Assembly: GCA_935421135.1 (NCBI GenBank)
Contig: OW285197.1
Location: 6,108,850-6,172,849, forward strand
Direction of reading: 5' to 3'
DNA length: 64,000 bases
From: Bugulina stolonifera
Taxonomy: Eukaryota > Bryozoa > Gymnolaemata > Cheilostomatida > Bugulidae
The translations under genes were made by a program, and so were the position numbers. The notes beneath the pieces were generated by a model that made no database searches, was not told the DNA's origin, and saw only the letters and a list, made by a program, of their open reading frames with translations. Shown piece by piece: positions 34,925 through 47,821 of the stretch. Each line of letters starts with the position of its first letter. The first letter of the stretch is position 1.

Positions 34925-35234
34925 ACCTGACCTGTAGTGACTGGCATTCATCCAAATCATACTGTTAGTATGTGACGTCTCCTTTGGTTACATCATGTAC
35001 TATCTACTATAGTTGCATAGACAATATAAACAGATATTTTGACATAGGGTTTATGTCGTTGGATGGATGTCTAAGGCGAATGGACAGACTGGTAGCAGTT
35101 GTAGATGTTACAACTTTCATGTTTGCTTGCTTGCTTGTAGTTAGTAGTGATATGATGATGCATCTATCATGTTGTCTAATACATGTACGTTTATTTCAGC
35201 AATATAATCCATAATAATGTAACTATAATATTTG

Positions 35235-35560
35235 GTTATCAGGGTGTTTTATTGTTTGTTGTCTTCTCTCAGTCAGTGATACCAGAGTATAATTCTATGA
35301 CAGTAGTTGTCTTCTCTCAGTCGGTGACACCAGAGTATTATTATAACAGCAGTTGCCTTCTCTCTGATAGTAATACCAGAATATACTATAACAGTAGTTG
35401 TCTTCTCTCAGTCAGTAATATCGGAATGCATTATAACAGCAGTTGTCTTCTCTCGAATAGTTTTAGCAGGATAAATTAGTAATTATCTTCTCTCTAAAAG
35501 TATGATTATTAGTCAATTGTAATTGTCTCTCCTCTTAAAGTGTTGTCAAGATAAATTAAC
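35235..35560. repeat. about 52-bp minisatellite (TTGTCTTCTCTC family), array 1
   Basis: Five to six units each with GTTGTCTTCTCTCAGTCAGT, ATACCAGAATAT and ATAACAGYAG. A more diverged array of the same type lies at 42245-42600. Confidence 0.8.
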
Positions 35561-35579
35561 AACTCCAATAAAAGGAAAG

Positions 35580-36370
35580 AGAGATTTCTCCAGCCAAAAG
35601 CTGTCCTTCCACTCCTCCAAAAACGGTCCAAATTAAGTAAGGAGTTGCACGGCTTCAAGGCGGCACAACTCCTTGCTTACCGTGTTTGGAGATGGGGGAG
35701 AGAAAAGAAGCGGGGGAGGGCAAAGGACCGCTTCTTATTGGTCTGCAGAACGCCAATAACCATAGCGGATTTGTACACAATTTTGTACAAATCCACTATT
35801 AGCTATTATCAATAGGCAGAGCAATAAGAAGCGCTTCATTGCAACAGAGTCGTATAAACCCTCTATTTACTGTATATTAATGAGAAATTGATACAAAATC
35901 GTAAATATGACACAATCATTAAATTGTGATTTAAATAAAAAAAAAACTCACCGACTTATACTCCTCAGCGTGACCAGCCCCTAGCGGCTCTCACTGCCAG
36001 TTCCAGTGCTGGCCAACTCTCTGAGAGAAAGGCCCAGATGACATGGCCTTTTTTTGGCAGGGGTAGAGGAGTTGCCTTGAAGCCATGATGGCTTGCATGA
36101 TCTCAAGAACTTAACATGGGGCACAGGAGCAATTGTGGCTAGATGCTCTTCCTAACACCACCGCGACCGGGTTTGAATCTGGAACCTTCAGTATGAAAGC
36201 TCAGCATTCTAACCCCTAAACCACGGCTCCTCCCTGTGATTTAAATCAAACAGCTATCCAAAATACCAGTAGGCAGATGGAGGGAAAGTGAATTGCCAAA
36301 TTAGGCGTATTTGGTGGGACAGGGTATTATCATAAAGTGATCCCTCTTTCATCTTACCCTTGTTGATGTT
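35580..36370. mobile_element. composite: MITE-related ends with an inserted SINE
   Basis: CCAATAACCATAGCGGATTT and GTTTGGAGATGGGGGA near 35680-35790, and the inverted CGTATTTGGTGGGACAGGG at 36306-36324, all match parts of the intact 378-bp MITE at 59785-60162. A separate SINE (35945-36235) lies between them, so an older relative of that MITE appears disrupted here. Confidence 0.5.
35945..36235 (-). mobile_element. tRNA-derived SINE
   Basis: Minus strand starts GGAGGAGCCGTGGTTTAGGG, continuing GTTAGAATGC (A box), then GGTTCCAGATTCAAACCC (B box) at about 36183-36166. A non-tRNA body follows and ends at the T-rich run at about 35940-35950. Confidence 0.7.
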
Positions 36371-36399
36371 ACTATGGTATGTTACTACTATTATACACG

Positions 36400-37080
36400 T
36401 ACATATTGTACCTTTCCCCACTATCAGAATACAATATTTTATTAGTGGATTGATGTACATTAATAGGATTCAATAATGTGTGTAGTTTAGGCCCACTGAC
36501 AAGAATGTAAATGTATGCCTACACTTGATTCCTACACATTGTATGTCTAGAGGCCTGTTAACTCAACTCTGATACTCTTATACAACATTCCAATGAATTT
36601 TATATATTATTTTATACCCCCATTATTTTGTCTACATGTGAAATTGCATTGTACTGTTTTTATTATCAAGTAAACCATACTGATACCAATTTCTCAGCAG
36701 ACCAGCATGTAGTTTTCCAGTCTTGCATGGTATATCACATGTTTACCTTGACTCACATGGACATGTAGAAGGTGTGAGTAAACGCTGATATCAGACTGGC
36801 AATAGTGAGACTGTTTTCTAAATAAACCTGATGCCAGCTCATAGCATTTTGTACATGTAGATGGATAACAAATATGATGGATGGCCCCAAACAGTTGTGC
36901 TAGCTACATGTATGTGCAGTCAGAAGGTGCTTGCTGAAACTAATATTAATAAAATGCAGCATTTACAGGGAAACTGGGGAACTCCAAATTTCTATCAGTT
37001 GAAACATGCATAGGGTTTGGGTAGCAGTCCTCAAAAGTAAGATATAGCTACAAGTACAGTTTTAGTCTATACATAAATCC
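36400..37080. other. gene-free stretch
   Basis: AT-rich, with no supported exons or repeat ends. Confidence 0.35.
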
Positions 37081-38102
37081 AAAGAGTTGTCTCTACTGGT
37101 GGGTTATATCAACTACCCGGTCACTGTAAAACTTGACTACTAAATACAACACAACTATACTGAGACCAGTTCATCCAATCAAATGCCAGAATATAATCAA
37201 CAAGTAAAATCGAAGCTGATACTTGCCACTGATGCTGTTGTTTGATACAGTCATGGAAAATTCCAACTAACTATGCATTGGAAATTCCAATTCAATTGGT
37301 GCATTTGGCATACTGTCAACTTCATTCACAACAGTGGGGCCTCTAAAAATAGTATAATATTAAACAGAAAATAAGTGTAACATCAAACAGGAAATAGCTT
37401 ATTCATTGGATGCCAACCAGTTACACTCATGGACTATGCACACCTAACATAATCTGAATAGACAGTAATTGACTTTAGTCTGTTTCTGTACAAATCTGAC
37501 ACCAATTATCTGTTTACAATATTGACTAGAAAGGCTATAGCTTATTGTACACTATTTCATCATAACAAATCTTATAGAGGGTAGCAACATTTTTTTCATG
37601 TACATGTATGATGCTATTATACAGTAACAATGCTACGGTGAAGAGGAGATAATTTTGCATGCACTGTTTTACATAATATGACCTAAACAGTATATGACTA
37701 GATAGACGCAAATATTTATGGTATATGAGCAGTAAAGTGCAGAGAGTTCAAGATGTCTGCACCAGTACGTCATGTTAGACTTTATGCATGTGAATAGAAT
37801 ATTCGCAGCTATTTAGTGGATAGATAACTCTTCAAACTCTTGCATTTAACAAAACTATTATACAAAATTTTTTTTGTCTTTTCTGTTGAATGACAAGCTG
37901 GACAAGATGGTTCAACACAAATTCCGCTTCTCAAAGTAATTGTTCTAGAATAAATTCTAAAAAACTTTGTCCAACTTGTGTAAAAATTCAAAGTGGTGGC
38001 ATGTCCTTTTCAACAAAATGCTATAATAGCCTACACACTATAAAGAATATATTAGTTTACACAATATGCCAACAACTTTATAACCCTATAAACAGTAACT
38101 AA

Positions 38103-38203
38103 CTAATTTACCTATTGTCATGTTGAACTGAAAGTAAATGTTGTGATATAATGTTGATTCATGCATGAGTTATTACAGTTCAACATGACAATAGGTAAAT
38201 TAG
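38103..38203. repeat. inverted repeat, perfect 28-bp arms, 45-bp loop
   Basis: 38103-38130 is the exact reverse complement of 38176-38203. The corresponding place in segment C (about 62165-62215) has the loop sequence GTTGATTCATGCAT but not the arms. Confidence 0.9.
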
Positions 38204-40059
38204 TGTAGGAACAATACTCTGACTGCATTGACAAAGTTTGACAAAGAAGGAAAATCTAAGCAAATTGTAAAATGTTGAGACTTGATTCAAACGTCTATCA
38301 GCTTGAGGATAAATAATTTCCATAATCATTTATCTTGTTGAGTCTGAAAGGAGACCATCTGAAATGTATTGATGACATTGATGAGAACTTCCAACAGTGT
38401 GGATCCACACGTTTACTATTTACATGCTAGGTAAGTCAGTTATCTAATTATGTTAGGCTTTAAAATATTACACTGTATGTACATATAGTCAGATTGTATT
38501 ATTACATTATACACATATCACCCATTGTACGCTGGGTTTTATTAGCGTGACTTTAATTTAACTTTGAACGAGTGGAGAGAACTTGCTAAAAGATAATTCT
38601 GCATTTAAGCTGTTATTTAGCCAGGTTACATCGAAGCTGAGACTTAACATTGTGAAATCGAAGCTGAGACTGATCATAACGTAACATAACGTAACATGCT
38701 GTTGTTTGATACAGTCATGGGAAATTCCAACCAACTATGCAATGGAAATTCCAATTCAATTAGTGCATTTGGCATACTTTCAACTTGCATTCACAACAGT
38801 GGGGCCTCTAGTATCTAGAATTAGTATTATATTAAACAGGAAATAGCTCATTCATTTTATGCCAACCTATTACACTCAAGCTGAATGTTGAATGTTGATT
38901 ATTCAGCTTCAGTGAAACACTACATATTATATTAGTGACTGTTTAGTGACTGTTAACTGTTTAGTGACAAAACATTTACACAAATTTGATGTTGGGACTT
39001 CATTCAAACAATTATCAGTCCCATAATCATTTATCTTGTTGAGAGTAAATAAGTCTGAAACGAGACCATCTGAAATGTAATAAGGACTTCCAAATTTCAA
39101 AGTGTAGATCCACATTTGTGTACTATTTACATGCTAGGTAAGTCAGTTATCTAATTATGGTAGGCTTCAACATAGCACTGTATGTACATATCATGTAGTC
39201 AGTTTCTACATGCACACATACATGATACACATAATTGTCTTATTACATAATATATGTATGTCACCCATTGTACAATGGTTTTTATTAGCGGCAATTTTAG
39301 TTTAACATTTTATTGAGTGGAGAGAACTCGGTTAAAATAATTCTGCATTTAAGCTGTTAGTAAACCATACTCACGTGTTGTTTACATTAGCTATAGCAGC
39401 ACTAAACAATATTGAGGGTTAGTTTTAGCCTGAAACCACTGCCGATCTAATAGAGTAGTGGTAGAGTGCTGACTGTCATTCCCCACTAAAGCACTAATCC
39501 TTTTTCAGTTCTTTTCATTTCTTAGCTACCATGACATTAGCTTTACAATATTAATCTTACATGCAACTGTAAGATAGGATTAACTGCATGTGAAATTCTA
39601 TATTCAACTATTACTTAGGGAATACCCTAAGATTGCACGTGCAGTGTAAAGGACTATATGTAAAGGACTACAATGGTATGGCATGGTCAAGCCAAACAGA
39701 AAATCACTTTTTGGAGTATACTAATTTGAAGTTTACTATTTGGAGATTATTATACATTGTTTTGTATCTTTGTACTATCACATTTTGCACTACCACATTT
39801 TACCACAACCCTGTACCTTTGTGGTTATTAAATTAAAATTGATTCTTGGTGGGGTTCATTAGATTAAAATCACGTTCTGCCCTTCTCAAGCCTATTTTTT
39901 GCCAAAATTGATTTCTTTTATACGCATTTTTAAAACCCAGTGTACAGCATATGGCTGATTGATACATTATAAGATTCTATTGCACAGTGCAGTCAAATAT
40001 GTTCCAGATTACCAAAGTACGTGTACATATATTTGCTACAGATTTTCAAACAATAACTA

Positions 40060-40807
40060 CTAGGCCTGCAACGATGAATCGATAACGATTCTCGATACGA
40101 TTAATTTGCAGTATTTTCAATATCGATTCATTGCGCTCAATTTTCGATTCTTGTTAAATATATACTTAGTCTTAGGAATCCCAAGTTATCACCATAGCAT
40201 GGTGGCAGAGCGCTCGCTTTACAAACGTGTGGTCATGGGTTCAAATCTCAGTAAAGCACAATTTTTTCTAGTAATTTTGTTGGCAATAAGTGGATAGCTA
40301 TAAAATACATCATGTGCTAAGATGTATTACTAATATAAGTTTATAATTATATAAATGCCCCAAACATGCAATTTGTATTTGATATTCTACACAATTAGAA
40401 GGGTATGCTTCTGGAATCTACTCATTCTACTCTTTTTTGTGATTCTAAAATGGAATAATCAACTCAATTACTACAACTGACAGTGTTCTAAAATACTGTT
40501 GCGAAGAACTACTGCAACGTAAATGGTGTCAGGGTAAATGCTTCAAATAAATAGCAACATTGATAGTTGTGCTCACTGTCTTCATTCACTGCTTGCTTGG
40601 GGCTACAGTAACACACTTGCCTGTTGTTGTACTGCATAGTTACATTATTTCAGTAAAATTGTGAGATACTGTGATTGGTCTGATTGACTTCACCGGTGTA
40701 TTTGTTGTTAGTTTTGCGGAATGAAGTATCGAATCGAGAAAATCGACAAAATTATTTGTCAGAATCGAAAAAAATCGAAACAGTATTTTGTGAATCGTTG
40801 CAGGCCT
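40060..40807. mobile_element. hAT-type MITE with 8-bp target duplication
   Basis: Terminal repeats TAGGCCTGCAACGAT and its reverse complement, with ATCGAT-rich subterminal sequence, as in hAT-derived MITEs. AATAACTA flanks it at 40052-40059 and 40808-40815. Segment C has the empty site (GAACAATAACTAGCTT at about 62770). Segment B carries the left part of a copy (from 54106) but not the right. A tRNA-like unit sits inside. Confidence 0.85.
40192..40262 (+). mobile_element. tRNA-like unit inside the MITE
   Basis: TAGCATGGTGGCAGAGCGCT (A-box-like) and ATGGGTTCAAATCTC (B box) with tRNA spacing. The second copy at 54228-54300 has GGGTTCGAATCTC. Intact polymerase III boxes inside a hAT MITE are unusual. 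Confidence 0.55.
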
Positions 40808-42244
40808 AATAACTATCTTGGTAAGAACACAATATGTAATTGTATTTTGAACTTTGGTGCACATATTTAAAGAAGGGAAGTGATTGAGTGCTGGTTGGAT
40901 GTCGTTGAGATAAGAACGGACTGTTTAGTGGCTTTATCTGGGTGCAGCTAATAATTTTTAAGGTGTTATTATGATCCAAGTGATGCACGCCAACCAATTT
41001 TGTGTCACTTTGTAGCAGAAGCGGTAACTGCTGCTTTGTACGACAATGTACTCGTATATACTCAACTGTGCCAGCTTAAAATTATATTATTATGGTGTAT
41101 ATACATGTATGTGTACATATTATGTACATATGTATTATATACGTATGTGGTGTAATAGGCATTTTAATTTAAATTGGCAGTAGAGCTGTATCAGCCATTA
41201 TTCGATGTTTGCCTACCCAGACATGTCAAATGCATATCTTCAGTTAGCCAACTCAAATGCATTCTGAAAGAACTCATAGCAAAGTTTCATGAAAGGAAAT
41301 TTTTGATAGTTGGCAGGTCTGTGCCTACACTACAAAATTAATCCCAACTTCTTACACAACAAATGTGTTGCAGATTAGGCTAGGAGATGTCTAGCGCCTA
41401 AAATTGAGTTAATATAATTTCAAGCACTTAGTGCTTGGCCTGGTTGTCCTGCAAGTCTCAAGTCCTTTTTGTTCACTTCGCTAGCGTGTAATGATGGCTT
41501 GTGTTAATGGACTGTGGTCATGCATGTACATGACCTCTGGTAGCACAGACATTTTGCAGAGATCCCATGAAGGGCTGTGTTTCTTTGCACTAGGGAGACA
41601 ATACCAAGTTCATACATAGCCTAAGTTCCATCACAAATATAGTGGGTGGAGTGGGTCAGGTACCCACCCTGCTCTAGGTGATGTTCGAAGCCGAAGGTTA
41701 GGGACCCACCCCGGCAGCAGTACATGGGTACCCAATCTCAAGGTCCTAGCCCCACCCGGAGCCAAGTTGCTGACTGGCAGCATTGCAACAATATAATTAT
41801 GTACATTTATATGAACCTTCCCAATTTTCGACCCCTAATCTGATTGGAGGATGGCAGAACATACATGTTAACCTGTAGACCATTTTGCCTTTTGTTATAT
41901 GACGTAGCATATCATGGTTATGCTGTATGATTCCGTCAAGAAAAATCCTAAAACATTGAACATTAGCAAAAGTCAACATTTAAGTCATAGCAACTGCAGT
42001 AATCTTGGCAAACTGCAAGCCACTAAAAATCCAGGATAAACAGCATATGTTTTTTGCTTTTGATCACACTCACATTAATATCTCTGCTATGGTATTTTAA
42101 CACTCTATTTATAATATACATGCACATCGTACTACTGGATGTTGAGCAGTTTTGCTATTTCCAATAGTAACATTGCAATGTATGTATCTATGATACTTGT
42201 CTACTCTCCATTGTCTCTCAACTATAATTAACATTTTGTGGATG

Positions 42245-42600
42245 TTATATTGGCAGTTGTGTTCCTCTCTCTAATAGTTGCACCAAAATCTAATATTATA
42301 GCAGTTGTCTTCCTCCTGATACTACACCAAAAGATATTGGTAGTCGTGTTCTATCTGCTAGAATTGCCATGTAGTATTATTAATAATACAGTACTATAAT
42401 GTACATAATTATAGAATTTGTAGTTGCCTCCTCTCTAATGGTGCTACTACAATAATTTAGTAGTTATTTTCTCTTTCGTAGCGTCACCATTATATATTGG
42501 TAGTCATCTTTCCTTATCATGATTATATTATACTAACAATCATCATTCCTGTGATAATTATAATTCCGAGGAGTTATCCTCTCTCTAAGAGTATAAATGT
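42245..42600. repeat. about 50-bp minisatellite (TTGTCTTCTCTC family), array 2
   Basis: Diverged units with GCAGTTGTCTTCCTC, GTAGTTGCCTCCTCTC and GTAGTCATCTTTCC at about 50-60 bp spacing, related to array 1 at 35235-35560. Confidence 0.6.
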
Positions 42601-44900
42601 CACACCCAGCTAAATACACTCAATCTCATTGGGTTACTTCAAGGTACAGTTTGTGGTTATATAAAATAATTCAGTCACTTGGATATACATTGTATAACTC
42701 TAAAGAATGAAACTTTAGTACCGCTATGATTTAGTTTTCTTGCAATGAAAAAAACAACTCTATGATACATTATAATGATGAGATGTTCAATTATGTGTTA
42801 CTTTCATACTGCTAAGATGACATACATGTAGCATATTACAAGTACACCTAAAGACCTGTGTAATTTTTCTTTAATTTACACTGCTATGATTTTTTTACGT
42901 GACTTGTGTAAATGTGTGATTCTGGAATATTGGACAAATTAGTTGGTTATCTTAGGAGACATGCGTGATGTTCCTTGCAGTATAATTTTGATACTGGCTT
43001 TACAGTGGACTAGAAAAGTATATGGCGTTAAATTTTCTTAGTTCGAACTTTGAACTTACAGTAGTTCATTCAATTTAATTCCAGGAAAATCAACAACTAA
43101 AACTGAAATTGCGACTTTCCTTCAAAGATAAGACTGTAGCCACTCTTTTGTGATATACTCATAGGAAATTCTACTTTACTATGTATTGGAAATTCCATTT
43201 CAATTGATGTATTTGGCAAACATTCAACTTTACTAGTATGCTGGACTGTTCCATTACAAACAATTGAGCTTCTACAACCTACAAGCATATTAAGCTAAGA
43301 GTTGACCAGATTCATCCTATGATATCCTAATCGGGGTTTGGAACACAGATAGACACCTCTGCTTCTGCTTAGGGAGCTAAAATGGCACGTACATGTATAA
43401 ACACAGTTTTGACAGTGAGAGTTTTATATCTCTAGCCTTCACCATCAAGTAAGCAGGATGGTTTCTGTTTACATACAGTGTACATGTATAAAAAATGAAG
43501 CAATACACATGATGACAGCTCATTTTAAACTCCACACTGTGAATGCATACTGAGTTCGCACTCCAAATCACTGTCAATAAAAATGTATCCATAATTTATC
43601 AAGTTACATCGTATTTGGGAAATGCTAGAGTTTTGTACCTGTATTCTCAATTATATTGTTTACTTACCCTGGTTGACCTCCAGGTAAGTAACGTATTCAA
43701 TATCATATCGACTCATATTTTGTTCAGTTTCAATAGTCTACATGTACATGTACAATGAGAGCAACAGACACTGTACAGATATAGATATACATATACATAC
43801 ATATAAAATATAGTAAGACGGGTAGTGTGGTACTGTCAGCCCAACAGCTTTAAGCGGTTTATCACTTCATGCTTGCAAATTTATGCATGTCTCTGACTTT
43901 AGCTGCTCAGTTTATTAGCAAAATTATTATTCATAAATGTAGCAGTTGTTTATTTACCCTACCCAACTTATAAGGTATTGTGTTCCATTTCTATTGAACC
44001 ATAAACTTTTACCCAACCACTTTGAATACGAAATGGGCAATGCACATTTTTGTAGCCATTACTTTGCGCCAATATTCTTATTTTATACTTTATTACTCTT
44101 ACAAAGGGAAGCTGCAGTATTTGTGACCCCTGCTATCAGAATCAGACATCGGGAGGTACCCAAAGTTTTTGAGATATGTATGTTTTCAGATATAGAAATT
44201 TATGAGGATCTCAAATCTGTTTTCCTTTTTATTCTAGCACTAACGGTTCAATTTTTATCAGGATAATACTGGGTCTATATCTGTCGATTTTCATAAAAAG
44301 GCGAACTGAGAAAATCTGGTTTAAAGTTTTTCGAACCAATAATTTATTGTTTACACTATTCAGAACTTAGCAACGGGCATATCTAATTGACTTACATTGC
44401 TAGTTTTTACTGACTAGGGGTAAGAATGTGTGAGGAATCTGATGAAATACCTAAAAACAATGTAAAACCATATCTTGTGTCCCATGGCCACTTAAACAAG
44501 AGATACTGATTTCGGATTTTCGACAAAAACAGTGAAAATGAACTTGTGCACCAATTGCGATGGACAGGCTGCATTAACATAAATTTTAACACAGATTTCC
44601 ATGCAAGGGAAATAGAAGATACTGCACATCTTGTAACAAGTTAACAAAATGGTCTCTCATATGTGGGTAGCCCTGAGAAGGGTCCTTGAGGTAGGTAGGT
44701 TAGAACTATCCGAATTCCGCCATTCTGGTGAAATAGACCACATTATGAATTTCATTGAGTTGTAGTCTTTCCATAGTCCTTCTATTGCGAGATCAGATGG
44801 TAGCACCTTAACATCTGTTTTCTTGAATCCTGTTGAGAGTATGTTGTGTATTAATAATTTTGACAGTGAAAAAATAAGACAAACAAAAACTTAAGCATAG
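42600..44900. other. gene-free stretch with one diverged repeat piece
   Basis: 43155-43220 is a diverged copy of the GGAAATTCC block of segments A and B (TTGGAAATTCCATTTCAATT). A TGTGACCCCTGCTATCAGA block at 44120 recurs inverted at 47145. No supported gene. Confidence 0.5.
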
Positions 44901-44929
44901 CAGATGTAGTAGACTAGATTTGAACTCTG

Positions 44930-45000
44930 GACCTCCAGATTACAAACCCACATGCTTAACCATTACCTCACTGCGACTTGCTAGCTATAACAAAACATGT
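44930..45000 (-). mobile_element. tRNA-like SINE head or tRNA pseudogene
   Basis: Minus strand: GAGGTAATGGTTAAGCATG (A box), then GAGTTCAAATCTA (B box), with TTTGTAATC in the anticodon position. It is flanked by no obvious body. Confidence 0.5.
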
Positions 45001-45300
45001 GCCTTATACAACAAGATACTGAAAGCTGATAGCTGATGTATGCATAGCTTTGCCACAAAGCTTTTTACTGCTAGTTTTTTGGAAATGATCACTGCACTTT
45101 GGTACTTGAAGGAGGAAGGCAGAGGTTATGGGAGACAGATAAAATACATGTAAGTGTATAATACTAGTAGATTCAAACTATGTGTATGTTTACTACTGCA
45201 GTATTAGAGCAATGTGATACATGTATAATAATACAGTGTACCTACGTGTTACAATATTTGGGTATGATCTGTAATGCGGACGGACTTATGTAATCTGCCT

Positions 45301-46208
45301 TCATCTTTGCTTTTTAGCAACAGAGGCCCATTCTGGAATCAATGATAATGAAAATTATATCAGGAAGAGAAGGTTTATTGCCTGTAGAAAGTCAACTTAC
45401 CTGGAATCCATCCTAAGAGGGCTAGTGCATGGATAGAGCCGACTGCATTCAGGAAGTCCACTATAAGCTTGGCCAAAGTTGACTGCTTTGATGTTGTAAC
45501 TTGAAGTCGCTGAAGTTGAGGGGAGTTGTACCACATTCCTTATAATGACTTGACAAGGCTAGAAATAGAGGAGACGTCCCACTGCTGTTCATACACATAA
45601 AAGCCTGGCAACAGATTGATGTTCCTACAAATAGTCATGGATACCTTGGACATGAATTGTTTTACTTAATAACTTAAGATAAATACATGTACATGTAGAT
45701 ACTCACTTATGTGAGTTTTCAACCTATGTTATTGATTCTAATGTAATGTACATGTGATGCACATTGATTCATTGGTAGGATATGTGGTAAGTCACATGTA
45801 TGTGTAGTACACATGGAGATTGCAGCAGAACTAATTTTGAAGTATGAGCTAAACTTTATCTTTACTAGTGAAATAGCCTCAGCCTATAATTCAGGTAGCT
45901 TAATGTCATACTAACCATTTGATTGATGAAATAGTTGCTCACCTTCATAATGGAAATCTTTACAAAGTATTTTCTCTTCTTGGCCTTGTGGGAATTAGTA
46001 GAAGCAGACAGAATTGACTATTGTGGGAGAGAATTTGCTTAATAAATTTTAGGAGATCTAGTAATGGCTGGTCAAAAGCTGTGAGCACATCTCTCACAGA
46101 TTGAATCATTTCAACAGTAAAACTGGTAATGCTTGGCTTGGTAATAAGTGTTGTGGATGTGTACAGCGACCCAGTGTACACCAAACACCAACGGCCGTAG
46201 CAAAGCAA
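45301..46208 (-). pseudogene. unrecognised spliced gene or remnant
   Basis: Terminal exon 45332-45301 (EWASVAKKQR, stop) joins in phase to 45536-45401 (MWYNSPQLQRLQV, LAKLIVDFLNAVGSIHALA, LLGWIP; donor GTAAGT). Upstream the same frame continues as NINLLPGFYVYEQQWDVSS and SLVKSL but hits a TAA at about 45542. A further frame at 46208-45960 (TKPSITSFTVEMIQSVRDVL, LDLLKFIKQIL) also looks coding. Either it starts at the internal ATG (45536) or the gene is dead. Family not recognised. A TATATATAAA lies upstream near 46455. Confidence 0.4.
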
Positions 46209-46209
46209 T

Positions 46210-47640
46210 CAATGAGACTACCTATGTGCATACACTTGGGAGGCAACTGCTCTTTGGATACTGTTACTGTCTAGGCTAAACAATACTGGCTTCATTACTG
46301 TGTGCAATAGTGTATTGAATAGGATAGATGTTCACAGCACAAAAGCATGCAGCATAAAGAGAAAGAGAAGCGGTATTCAACTGCTTTTATACTAAACAAA
46401 GGACGAACAGTGTCGTTCACATTAATAGTAGGCCGTCGGCATAAAGTCGTTTATATATATAACAATAAGGCCGTTCACAAAAGTAACGGCCAGTAGTGAA
46501 GTATTATAATTGGCTACAGACACTGATTACATAATACTAGAGTGAGGATTATATAATTAGCTAAGCCTTAACTAGTGGCCTCAAGGGTCCTTTGTCAGTG
46601 CTCAGGAGCATGTCTATAACACAAGCTTGTGCATCCTGAAATTACTCAAAAGTCTTTAACAACAGGAATATTGATAATTATAATTTTGAAGAATTTTCAC
46701 AATTTTTACGCTATTATTATCAATATCTCCCAGTATATCAGGGCCATCCTGGGCCTCAGGTGTGTGTAGCCACATCTAAATTAATGGCATAAAGCTAGTC
46801 TCTTTCCCCTCCTTTACTTTCTCGGTCAGAAAGGTCCTCAGCAAGATCCATAAAGTAACAATATTGATTTAAATAATCAAAGCGAGTAAAATCCTGGTCC
46901 CACCATGTGCCTCCATGATAAGTCACGTGACTCCATTAGCAACGACTTTGAACGAAGTTTACACCTATTTATGCTGTACTGATTGCTAATTGGTTAGTAG
47001 AAAGTGAAAGAGCATGCTTCAATTAGTATAATAACATTGAAAGCTGAGAATCAGCATAGTAAGTTTCAGTTTAGCTTTTTGGACTTTGAGCGCTTATTGC
47101 TTCCACTTCCACTTCCACCGCGGTGGAAGTCAGTTCACTGCGCGATGTCCGATTCTGATAGCAGGGGTCACATTTATATTCACATAATACATTGTACATT
47201 GTAGTGCATGCAGTATCAATTGTAAGCTTACAGTGCAGTATCAGCCCTATGACCATGCAATTAGTGACAGCGTGACTTTAGACAAAGCTTGACACATTTT
47301 ACATGTACATTGTACATGTATGTTTTGGCTAGAAGCCACAGTTTACATAAAAGTAATATGTGTTGCCAAATCCATTATTTTTCAACATTGAGTCACTAAT
47401 CTAGTTTTGTCTGATTGAGGAGGTTCTACACTGAAGTATATAAGTTGAGATTAATATTTTATTCACATATTATTAGTTTATTTCTTGTTAAAGAGCTTGC
47501 AGGTGAGCTACTTTACTTATTTTATAAGAAAGAGATTGCTACGCAATCTGTCACTTTTTTAGTATTATGTTGCACCAGTGAGTGTAGACGAAGCTTTTAT
47601 TTTTGAATTATATTTATGGATTATGTGTCTTGTAACAATA
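46210..47640. other. gene-free stretch
   Basis: No supported gene. Contains the perfect palindrome at 47112-47129 and ACATGTACATTGTACATGT near 47300. Confidence 0.4.
47112..47129. repeat. 18-bp perfect palindrome
   Basis: CTTCCACCGCGGTGGAAG, preceded by two further CTTCCA units. Confidence 0.85.
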
Positions 47641-47813
47641 GAGATGTAGAATATCAACAAGTTTGGTGGGTCATATCAACAACCTGTCACTGTTAAACTT
47701 AACTACTAATACAAACACAACAACACTGAGATCAGTTCATCCAATTCAATTCCAGCATAATCGGGCTGACCAAGTGAAATCAAAGCTGAGACTTGCCATT
47801 GATGCTGTTGTTT

Positions 47814-47821
47814 GATACAAT
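47814..47821. repeat. target site duplication, left copy (GATACAAT)
   Basis: Exact match to 51454-51461, directly before the inverted end of the 47822-51453 element. Confidence 0.85.

Larger units (their letters stand above)
37090..41990 (+). repeat. large interspersed repeat, segment A
   Basis: 37095-37260 matches 47650-47821; 37745-38465 matches 61846-62470; 38640-40405 matches segment B (51454-54460, apart from insertions); 40816-41990 matches 62795-63905. Segment A also repeats internally: the block GAGACCATCTGAAATGT to ATGCTAGGTAAGTCAG occurs at 38350-38440 and 39060-39145. No coding capacity was found. It may be a non-autonomous large transposon or low-copy genomic duplication. Confidence 0.75.
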
